Shown: positions 1-5,231 of the stretch, piece by piece
Layout: each line of letters begins with the position of its first letter
Numbering within the stretch: the first letter of the stretch is position 1
Assembly (NCBI GenBank): GCA_018400395.1
Contig: JAGYMN010000084.1
Coordinates: forward strand, 1 to 5,231
Source of the DNA: Actinomycetota bacterium
Lineage (GTDB): Bacteria > Actinomycetota > Humimicrobiia > Humimicrobiales > Humimicrobiaceae
Length of the DNA stretch: 5,231 bases
Direction: 5' to 3'
The notes under the pieces: generated by a model
Told to the model about the DNA's origin: nothing
What the model saw: only the letters and a program-made list of their open reading frames with translations
The model's database searches: none
Program-made: the position numbers and the translations under genes

Positions 1-1000
1 CTGTCTTTACTGATGGGTCCCAATTACCCCATTCATCCTCGCCAGTCAGATACTCAGGCAGGCCGGCAAGAGCATCATCTTCTTCTTTTGTGCTCGTACC
101 TTTGGTGCTTAAGCCATAGGCCTTGTTATTGCCGTATAACTGATCATACCATTTACTGTGGTAGTGCGGGTTTGGGTTACGCCAATTGTTGTAGCCCCCC
201 ATACCTCCCAAACCGTAAACCTTCTGAACTTCAAGCAGAGAGTCCACCATTTTGTGTATCTGTTCTTTGTGATCTCGAATATTAAAATCCAGGTACGCCG
301 GGTTATTGAAGCTGATGCCGATATTTATATCATCAACTTCAAACTGCACCGGAGAATACTGAATAAATTTTCCTTTCAATTGCTTCTTGTCATTACCAAC
401 CAGGAAAAACCGGTATCCTGTAAGCTGTGCCAGTTGAGAGCGGTCATACTGCTGCTTTACATCAACTGAAGACCAAAACACTCCCATAGACCCATGGAAA
501 TGAAAGTGTATAACAACTGTTCGCAGCATCAGCTCAGGGTAATGCTCTTTTAAATATGCCAGATACCTTGGAAAATCCGAGCCTTCCAGTTCTACTTCTG
601 CACCCGAAGCAGTCTGCCCTGTCATAAACAGGCCCCAAACTTCCCAGTGCGGGGAGTAACTGTTTAGCTGTGTGCACAGCATATACCCGGCAGCTTCCGA
701 ATTGTATTCATCAGAAGCGTACTTACCAATTTCCATCATTATTTCATAAATAGGTTTGCCCAGGAACAAAAGAGGCTTGGAATTATCTTTCACCAAGGTT
801 TCCAGGGACACATCCGCTTCCTTGCCTTTTGTTGTTTGGAGCAGTGCATAGTTGCTGCCTACCTCAGCTGCTTCCAGCTTCCAGGTAGGCGAGAACACAA
901 AAGGTTCAAAAAAATCATATTCTTTTTTTACCGGGGTTGCAGGTGTTGTTACAGGACTAACCGGTGTTATTACTGATTGTGTGGGTGGAACGTATACCAT
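1..1000 (-). CDS. JAB/JAMM (Mov34/MPN-type) metalloprotease, deubiquitinase-like; 3' end outside the window
   Basis: Reading the minus strand from the ATG at 998-1000 gives 333 codons with no stop, so the gene continues past the window edge. A complete JAMM zinc-protease signature is visible. Glu102 lies in SEAAGYML. It is followed by His167-x-His169, seven residues, Ser177, two residues and Asp180 (HFHGSMGVFWSSVD), an exact HxHx7SxxD. Known JAMM enzymes bind Zn with the two His and the Asp, use the Glu as general base, and cleave after the C-terminal Gly of ubiquitin-like proteins. Here the likely substrate is the poly-Ubl encoded at 4476-5114, or its conjugates. Residues 5-24 are rich in Pro, Thr and Val and look like a flexible leader. 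The JAMM core spans about 80-235. Residues from about 262 are Gly-, Asn-, Trp- and Tyr-rich and unassigned. No signal peptide or membrane segment is seen, so it is probably cytoplasmic. The start is supported by AAAGGAGA at 1008-1015. The gene lies 41 bases after the E2-like gene and is probably co-transcribed with it. The family call is firm; the substrate is inferred. Confidence 0.92.
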   Translation of the reverse strand, partial: MVYVPPTQSVITPVSPVTTPATPVKKEYDFFEPFVFSPTWKLEAAEVGSNYALLQTTKGKEADVSLETLVKDNSKPLLFLGKPIYEIMMEIGKYASDEYNSEAAGYMLCTQLNSYSPHWEVWGLFMTGQTASGAEVELEGSDFPRYLAYLKEHYPELMLRTVVIHFHFHGSMGVFWSSVDVKQQYDRSQLAQLTGYRFFLVGNDKKQLKGKFIQYSPVQFEVDDINIGISFNNPAYLDFNIRDHKEQIHKMVDSLLEVQKVYGLGGMGGYNNWRNPNPHYHSKWYDQLYGNNKAYGLSTKGTSTKEEDDALAGLPEYLTGEDEWGNWDPSVKT

Positions 1001-1041
1001 GTGATGTTCTCCTTTTGTTTATTAGTTGGTTTAATGGTTTG

Positions 1042-2460
1042 TTAATAAAACATTAATTTTTTTGCATAGTCTGAAACTACGGGTTCTTCAAATACAGGTG
1101 TTGACGGCAGATACTTGTCTGCCCAGCCCGAGCGATAGCCATGATCCTTTAAATAACGATTAAACACATAAGGTGCATTTAATACCTTAAAGAATTGCCT
1201 GCTGTTGTACACGGATTCAAGGTCTAATGAATCCCGCATATACTGTATATCTGCTATTTCCGGCATTAAGTCGTTTATAAGCAAGTTTATTACAGGAGGA
1301 TCACAAAATGGACGAAGCGAACCACTTGCTACTTTTGCAGCTGCAAAAACTGAGGCAGCATAAAAGGTGTTATACAACTTATACGTGGCAGACTTGGCTA
1401 TTAAATAACCCATATTAACAGCTTCTGCTTGTAACAATGCTTCTATATCCTGAATGTATGCTCGAAGGTTCTTAACAGGACTGTACAGCTCTATCCGGGC
1501 TGCCTGGCCTTCTTTATCCGTAAATCCTCGCCCTATAAAAGGAATTAAAGAGTCTCTATGAGCCTGCAGCTTTTGTGAAAAATTATGTAAACCCCTTCGG
1601 ATTTCCATTTCGGAAGAAGACTCTAGTGTATCAGATGAATACAAAAACCTTATTAATGTCTGTAGAGTTGCAAAGGTTTCAGATAGATGATCACAAATAG
1701 CCACCCGGTCATCCGAATCATCTACCAGGTTAGGCTGCAGCTGGTACTTCTGGGTTATCAAATTAGCGTACCAATCTTCAAAATTGCCGGTTTCCAGCCA
1801 AAGCAGGACAAAACGTACAAAGTTATAAAACATTGATTTGTTTGATATGCCTTTAGACAAAAGATCTGAGAATAGGTTTGTACCATAACAGACGTTGGAA
1901 AATACCCGGTAGCGATCATCACTATGCGGATGTGCCATATGCCTGCTTGAAGTGGTCACAGGTTGGTAAGTTACCCCAAGAAAATCATGACGTATTGATT
2001 CTGTTATAAAAGGGTTGTAAAGCATATCCGCATGCTTCTTTATCTCCTTTGTATTATTTGAAAACTTATAAGGAGTGGTAGTGTCACTGGAGGTTGTTCT
2101 AGTACGGGCAAATATATCGAAATCAAACCCGGTGTTACTTACATATATAGTACCCTCATGCCAGGCATCTGATATGCTGGATACTGATGCCTTTATCTCC
2201 AAGGGCATTTTGCGGCAGGATATTACAACCTGACCTTGATCCTCATGTATCGATCTTAGAAAGGGGTAACGCTTTTCAATATCCCTGAATACATCATGAT
2301 CAAGAGAAAAAGCGCTTGTCTCATTGGACTTATTTACCATTGCCATCAATGAGTAAAGTTTTTGCTGGGTTTCAATAATGGCCTTTTCTATTTCGGCCTT
2401 ATCCATTTTTGTTTGCTTGTTAAACAGATGCTGCTCAAGCTCTGCAATATTAATATCCAT
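1042..2460 (-). CDS. Probable E2-like (ubiquitin-conjugating-fold) protein with long helical C-terminal extension
   Basis: This is a 472-residue protein. Its key feature is AHPHSDDRYRVFSNVCYG at residues 176-193, with His177-Pro178-His179 and Cys191 followed by x-Gly. This resembles the HPN...C active-site region of E2 enzymes, and more closely the HPH...CxG form seen in bacterial E2/RWD-like proteins of Ubl operons. Order along the chain: a helical, charged N-terminus (about 4-45); a strand-rich part (about 63-120); a short segment ending in PV before the HPH motif (about 158-168); the HPH/Cys region; a helix-rich, aromatic segment (about 196-235) ending in FEDWYANL; and about 235 further residues, mostly helical, that I cannot assign. 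The inferred role is to carry the Ubl as a thioester on Cys191. The HPH-to-Cys spacing is four residues longer than usual and the usual Gly before Cys is missing, so this is a divergent member and the call is probable, not certain. The start overlaps the stop of the preceding gene (TAATG), with GGAGGT nine bases upstream, which indicates translational coupling. Confidence 0.68.
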   Translation of the reverse strand: MDINIAELEQHLFNKQTKMDKAEIEKAIIETQQKLYSLMAMVNKSNETSAFSLDHDVFRDIEKRYPFLRSIHEDQGQVVISCRKMPLEIKASVSSISDAWHEGTIYVSNTGFDFDIFARTRTTSSDTTTPYKFSNNTKEIKKHADMLYNPFITESIRHDFLGVTYQPVTTSSRHMAHPHSDDRYRVFSNVCYGTNLFSDLLSKGISNKSMFYNFVRFVLLWLETGNFEDWYANLITQKYQLQPNLVDDSDDRVAICDHLSETFATLQTLIRFLYSSDTLESSSEMEIRRGLHNFSQKLQAHRDSLIPFIGRGFTDKEGQAARIELYSPVKNLRAYIQDIEALLQAEAVNMGYLIAKSATYKLYNTFYAASVFAAAKVASGSLRPFCDPPVINLLINDLMPEIADIQYMRDSLDLESVYNSRQFFKVLNAPYVFNRYLKDHGYRSGWADKYLPSTPVFEEPVVSDYAKKLMFY

Positions 2461-4301
2461 TAATCTTCTACCTCCATTATGTTGTTAAAGAATCTAAAGT
2501 AGTAGTCCCTAAATCTGTAGGACTGCACCTTTCCAAAAGATAGTTGGCTCGTGTTATCAGGAGCTCTTGAACCAGTAGAATGCTTATAGGAAGACTCAGA
2601 ATATATCAGGGGTACTTCCCAGAATATGTTTTTATTGTTAGGAGCATCCCCAGGATTATAAGCTTCACCTTCAAAGTAAGAAGTTATATCAACCAAGCTT
2701 GGGGGACCTGGGGTAAACTCCAAAAATGGGGAGTTTTGCATGTGTGTTTCTATAATTATTTCTGTTTTGCTAAATAATAACTCAATGGATTTTTGCCCCA
2801 AGGTTTTAAAATGCTCTGTAATATTACCTAAGGTTTGTAGTGGGTCGGTTGGGCTATCAAAGTAGCGTACCCTTAAAAATTCCAGCACTTCTTTATTGTT
2901 AGGAAATAACATTGTAAGGACTTTATACTTATTTATTCCCATTAAGAAAGGAATACATATTGAATGGCTATCAGTGATAATAAAGGCTTGTATTGTTCCA
3001 GGCAGCGGTGGCATAGGAAGTTTTACATCTTCTATGTCATATTTAATAACAAGCCGTCTGTCTAATTTGGTTAGCACTCCGTACCGGGTAGCTATGTACT
3101 TTATATTTTCTATGGCTCTGTCAGATACAAGCTTGCACGCTGTGCTTACAGAGTCTGCGGTAATACTATCTTCCTTCAGGTCAGTTTCTAAAACGGTAAG
3201 AATTTCTAAAATACGCTTTGATAGTGTTGGAAGCCTACTAAGACGTGTTACAGGCAAAGTACCTCTACGCTGTGAACCTCTATATTGAAGTATTCCCAAA
3301 CTATTAATGTTATTATAAATGATATGAATGAGTTTTTCTCTATCCAGCATTGTACTGCAGGTAGGAAATTCATTTAGGCTTATAGGTTCAAGTTGAGGTA
3401 AGGATATAAAAGCTGAGCCGTATGTATTTTCATCCAGGCGTCTTACACCAAGATAAGAGATATTCAGGTATTCTATAGTCCTTATGAGCTTAATTCTGGA
3501 GATCAAGGACTGCTCATATACATCAATAAGAAGAGGAGCTGCATCTTTATCTTCCACCAATGTAGGGGCACTTATTGCTCCTGCAGCAAGAATAGCACAG
3601 AGGGTATATTCAGGAGCAGAGCAGGCTGCTACTAATTCCGGGATTGTAAGAAGGGCGGTATTTAAAATGGAATGCTGCAGGTTATCATTTTTTATATGGT
3701 ACAAATGGAAGATAGATGTGGGCGAGAGGTCTTCCCAGGCACACGGATCTAACAGTGTATTAGTAACAAGCCGGTCTATGTTGATACGTACAATATCAGG
3801 GATCGTAAATATCTGGCATGGAAATAATACTCGTTCATACACACCTTCTAAAATGTTTTCATACTCTGTGTTATCTGCGCGCCTTACAATAAATCTTTCT
3901 TTAAATGGGGTTAAGGCCTGTGTCAGGTTAGAAGCATGACTGGTTAGCTCAACAGTTTCTTCAGAGACATAAGCTTCTAACGTGTTATTTAAAAGGTTAT
4001 TAGGGTTTACATTTACAGACAGATGAGATGAATTGTTGTGCTTTGTAATATTGAGTATAGACATGAAATACTCACAGAGCTGTAAAAATTCTTCTTTAGG
4101 TACAGGAAGTTTTATCAACTCAAAGGCATCCTCAAGCTTATATTTTTGATACGTATAAGCACTGTTGTTTTTTGCACGCTGCCAGCGTACATCATTAACT
4201 TCCTGAATATACCCCGATACCTTGCTGGTAACATCATTTAAGGACATATCCATGTCCTGAGGCATATCCATGCCTTTTACCAAGTCATTAAAATGAAACA
4301 T
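2460..4301 (-). CDS. Uncharacterised 613-residue protein of the Ubl operon
   Basis: I do not recognise this protein. It is a long, uninterrupted reading frame with good codon structure and a strong AAAGGAGGAG site six bases before the ATG, so it is a real gene. The N-terminus carries a Met/Asp-rich stretch (residues 10-19, MDMPQDMDM). The middle (about 205-280) is helical and hydrophobic, with an Ala/Cys-rich part around 225-246 that is too short and too mixed to call a membrane segment. A basic patch lies at about 341-363 (Arg-rich, RGSQRRG). A Pro-rich stretch is at 428-435. The C-terminus (about 525-605) is rich in Pro, Tyr and Phe and ends in an aromatic/basic run, YRFRDYYFRFF, before an acidic tail. 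There is no GxGxxG or Walker motif and no CxxC pair, so it is neither an obvious E1, an ATPase nor a RING-type E3. Being first in the unit and coupled to the E2-like gene by a one-base overlap, it is probably a dedicated partner, for example a scaffold, a target-recognition factor or a divergent enzyme; this is inference. Confidence 0.85.
   Translation of the reverse strand: MFHFNDLVKGMDMPQDMDMSLNDVTSKVSGYIQEVNDVRWQRAKNNSAYTYQKYKLEDAFELIKLPVPKEEFLQLCEYFMSILNITKHNNSSHLSVNVNPNNLLNNTLEAYVSEETVELTSHASNLTQALTPFKERFIVRRADNTEYENILEGVYERVLFPCQIFTIPDIVRINIDRLVTNTLLDPCAWEDLSPTSIFHLYHIKNDNLQHSILNTALLTIPELVAACSAPEYTLCAILAAGAISAPTLVEDKDAAPLLIDVYEQSLISRIKLIRTIEYLNISYLGVRRLDENTYGSAFISLPQLEPISLNEFPTCSTMLDREKLIHIIYNNINSLGILQYRGSQRRGTLPVTRLSRLPTLSKRILEILTVLETDLKEDSITADSVSTACKLVSDRAIENIKYIATRYGVLTKLDRRLVIKYDIEDVKLPMPPLPGTIQAFIITDSHSICIPFLMGINKYKVLTMLFPNNKEVLEFLRVRYFDSPTDPLQTLGNITEHFKTLGQKSIELLFSKTEIIIETHMQNSPFLEFTPGPPSLVDITSYFEGEAYNPGDAPNNKNIFWEVPLIYSESSYKHSTGSRAPDNTSQLSFGKVQSYRFRDYYFRFFNNIMEVED
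2470..2475 (-). promoter_or_regulatory. Ribosome binding site of the E2-like gene inside the upstream gene
   Basis: GGAGGT on the minus strand lies within the last codons of the 613-residue gene, nine bases ahead of the ATG, whose A is the last base of the preceding TAA. The site fixes the start of the E2-like protein and points to coupled, near-equal translation of the two proteins. Confidence 0.8.
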
Positions 4302-4400
4302 TATACTCCTCCTTTATTAGTTAATTAAAATAGGTTTTAGATACTATACTGGTAGCTTATAACAAAAAGACTTATAATTATTTAATGAAGAGTATAATCT
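4302..4400 (-). promoter_or_regulatory. AT-rich leader of the three-gene unit, likely promoter region plus ribosome site
   Basis: This gap lies between the terminator and the 613-residue gene and contains no gene. A promoter is expected here because the terminator isolates the downstream genes. Candidate elements on the minus strand are TATAGT (4343-4348) as a -10 box and TTGTTA (4360-4365), but their spacing of 11 bases is wrong for a -35/-10 pair, so no exact promoter can be given. The ribosome site AAAGGAGGA at 4307-4315, followed by a five-base gap and the ATG, is clear. Confidence 0.4.
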
Positions 4401-4440
4401 AAAAAAATGCAGCCCTAAAATCTATTAGGGCTGCATTTTT
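4401..4440 (-). terminator. Rho-independent terminator after the poly-Ubl gene
   Basis: A perfect 16-base inverted repeat pairs 4403-4418 with 4425-4440 around a six-base loop. On the minus strand its right arm, TTAGGGCTGCA, runs directly into seven T residues (4401-4407). It starts 36 bases past the poly-Ubl stop and would end that transcript before the 613-residue gene. The plus-strand copy also ends in five Ts, but no plus-strand gene reads into it. Confidence 0.93.
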
Positions 4441-4475
4441 CAGGTTACAATACCGAGGCCGGGCCGTTTTAAAGT

Positions 4476-5114
4476 TTAATTACCGGATTTGACCTTACGG
4501 CTGGTCAGGGTGATTTCATCACCGTCTTCCAGCACGTAATCCATATCCTCAAGGACATCATTTACCCGGATGTCCATGTTGTCTGAGGACATCCCCAAAA
4601 AACTGAGCAGGTTGCCGAGGGTATCACCGTTGCGGAAAGCCGCCTGGGTTTCCTCACCAAAATTATCCACGATTGTTACCGTGGACAGGCCACCTGATTT
4701 GACTTTCCTGCTGGTAAGGGCGATTACGTCGTCATCCTGCAACCGGTAGTCAAGATCCTGTGCCCGGTCATCTACCGTAACATCCATGTTATCTGTGGAC
4801 ATCCCCAAAAAACCGAGCAGGTTGCCGAGGGTATCCCCTTCACGGAATGCGGCCTGAGTTTCTTCCCCGAAGTTGTCAACGATTGTTACCGTGGACAGGC
4901 CACCTGATTTTACTTTCTTGCTGGTAAGGGCAATTACATCCCCATCCTGCAACTGGTAGCTCATACTCCCGGTACGGTCGTTTACCGTCACATCCATGTT
5001 GTCAGTGGACATGCCAAGAAAATTGAGCAGACTTTCAAGTGTATCCCCATCACGGAATGCGGCCTGAGTTTCCTCACCAAAATTGTCAACGATTGTTACT
5101 GTGCTGAGTCCCAT
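4476..5114 (-). CDS. Tandem poly-ubiquitin-like protein, three MoaD/ThiS-like beta-grasp units
   Basis: The 212-residue product is three copies of a 70-residue unit. Each starts LSTVTIVDNFGEETQAAF and ends in a tail of the form S-K/R-KVKSG (residues 3-72, 73-142, 143-212). Each unit shows the beta-grasp pattern of MoaD, ThiS and ubiquitin: an N-terminal hairpin (VTIV...AAF), a helix (GDTLxxLLxFLGM), a strand (MDVTVND), then YxLQDGDVIALT and a flexible basic tail ending in Gly-Gly. Such Gly-ended tails are activated by E1-type enzymes and cleaved by JAMM proteases. Units 1 and 2 end SGG; the protein ends SGN, so a single Asn follows the last Gly, as in ubiquitin precursors that carry a terminal extra residue. 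Units 1 and 2 also match in the second half, whereas unit 3 diverges there (MDIRVNDVLEDMDYVLEDGDEITL). There is no Cys, and Lys occurs only in the tails. GC content looks higher than in the 613-residue gene. The start is set by AAAAGGAG upstream of the ATG. A MoaD/ThiS role in cofactor synthesis is unlikely, given the tandem copies and the JAMM and E2-like neighbours. Confidence 0.9.
   Translation of the reverse strand: MGLSTVTIVDNFGEETQAAFRDGDTLESLLNFLGMSTDNMDVTVNDRTGSMSYQLQDGDVIALTSKKVKSGGLSTVTIVDNFGEETQAAFREGDTLGNLLGFLGMSTDNMDVTVDDRAQDLDYRLQDDDVIALTSRKVKSGGLSTVTIVDNFGEETQAAFRNGDTLGNLLSFLGMSSDNMDIRVNDVLEDMDYVLEDGDEITLTSRKVKSGN
4479..5108 (-). repeat. Three in-frame 210-bp tandem repeats inside the poly-Ubl gene
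   Basis: The units are 4899-5108, 4689-4898 and 4479-4688, in coding order 1, 2, 3. The junctions 1/2 and 2/3 share an identical 32-base run (4879-4910 and 4669-4700), offset by exactly 210 bases. Another identical block of 22 bases is shared by units 1 and 2 (5051-5072 and 4841-4862). Elsewhere many differences are silent. This suggests duplication with later gene conversion, plus selection on the protein. Confidence 0.93.
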
Positions 5115-5120
5115 GTGTTT

Positions 5121-5128
5121 CTCCTTTT
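5121..5128 (-). promoter_or_regulatory. Ribosome binding site of the poly-Ubl gene
   Basis: AAAAGGAG on the minus strand lies six bases before the ATG at 5112-5114. It supports this start, so the protein begins Met-Gly-Leu-Ser and the first unit carries only two residues ahead of its LST start. Confidence 0.8.
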
Positions 5129-5155
5129 AATTTAATAAAGTAAGGTTGTTTGTTT

Positions 5156-5170
5156 GGCACTGTATGTGCC
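5156..5170. promoter_or_regulatory. GGCAC-N5-GTGCC inverted repeat at the expected transcription start
   Basis: Two perfect five-base arms (5156-5160 and 5166-5170) flank TGTAT. The element begins five bases downstream of the candidate -10 box, where transcription of the poly-Ubl gene would start. It could be an operator or a small stem at the 5' end of the mRNA. The arms are short, so chance is possible. Confidence 0.3.
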
Positions 5171-5212
5171 TCTTATTATATAAACTTGCTACCTTAATGA
5201 GATCATTAAAGG
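5171..5212 (-). promoter_or_regulatory. Candidate promoter of the poly-Ubl gene with overlapping palindrome
   Basis: On the minus strand, TATAAT at 5175-5180 is a perfect -10 match. At 17-base spacing the -35 position (5198-5203) reads ATCTCA, a poor match. That position sits inside an imperfect palindrome, CCTTAATGA-GA-TCATTAAAGG (plus strand, 5192-5212). A weak -35 covered by a palindrome fits a promoter controlled by a DNA-binding regulator, but this is inference from one site. Confidence 0.42.
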
Positions 5213-5231
5213 CTCCGCCCAAGATACCTTT

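Noticed and set aside
13..469. Two plus-strand reading frames (13-285 and 158-469)
   Set aside because: They lie opposite the JAMM gene, whose protein has a complete catalytic motif. Their products are Cys- and His-rich low-quality sequences with no supporting ribosome site, so they are shadow frames.
2580..3939. Plus-strand frames at 2580-2777, 2896-3288 and 3484-3939
   Set aside because: All are antisense to the intact 613-residue gene, lack convincing ribosome sites and show no recognisable motif.
2460..4301. The 613-residue protein as the missing E1 enzyme
   Set aside because: No GxGxxG nucleotide site, no ThiF-type motifs and no CxxC zinc pairs are present in the translation.
4479..5108. 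The 210-bp repeats as a CRISPR-like or non-coding repeat array
   Set aside because: The repeats are contiguous, in frame, without spacers, and their differences are largely silent or conservative, as expected for a repeated protein domain.
4476..5114. Reading the Ubl gene as a MoaD or ThiS sulfur carrier for molybdopterin or thiamine synthesis
   Set aside because: The fold is related, but three fused copies, a JAMM protease and an E2-like neighbour, and the absence of any moa or thi gene, favour a protein-modifier role.
5208..5231. Possible end of an upstream gene or right arm of an upstream terminator (GGGCGGAGCCTTT on the minus strand)
   Set aside because: The left arm of any such hairpin would lie outside the window, and the short AAAGG/CCTTT match inside it is too weak to call.

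Overview
The window looks like chromosomal or mobile-element DNA from a moderately AT-rich Gram-positive bacterium, most likely a firmicute of the Clostridia or a relative. The reasons are strong Shine-Dalgarno sites (AGGAG or AGGAGG) in front of all four genes, tightly packed genes, and a classic hairpin plus T-tract terminator. No taxonomic marker gene is present, so the lineage is inferred. All supported genes lie on the minus strand and are described here in transcription order, from high to low coordinates.

Region 5115-5231 is the leader of the first gene. It holds a TATAAT-like -10 box and two inverted repeats that could be operators. Gene 1 (4476-5114) encodes a 212-residue protein made of three nearly identical 70-residue MoaD/ThiS/ubiquitin-like beta-grasp units, joined through Gly-Gly, with a single Asn after the last Gly. 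A strong intrinsic terminator (4401-4440) follows, then an AT-rich leader (4302-4400). Gene 2 (2460-4301) encodes a 613-residue protein I do not recognise. It overlaps gene 3 (1042-2460) by one base (TAATG). Gene 3 encodes a 472-residue protein with an HPH...CxG signature resembling the active-site region of bacterial E2 (ubiquitin-conjugating-like) enzymes. Gene 4 (1-1000) lies 41 bases further on. It encodes a JAB/JAMM (Mov34/MPN) metalloprotease with a complete E...HxHx7SxxD motif and runs off the window edge.

Together these make a bacterial ubiquitin-like modifier system: a poly-Ubl substrate, a probable E2-like carrier, a JAMM peptidase that would process the polyprotein and/or reverse conjugation, and a large uncharacterised partner. 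No E1-like adenylating enzyme (ThiF/MoeB type, with a GxGxxG nucleotide site) is visible. The natural expectation is that it lies beyond position 1, as a separate gene or as a C-terminal part of the JAMM protein. The terminator between gene 1 and genes 2-4 suggests the modifier is expressed separately from, and probably more strongly than, its machinery. Whether the system serves defence, protein quality control or another purpose cannot be read from this window.
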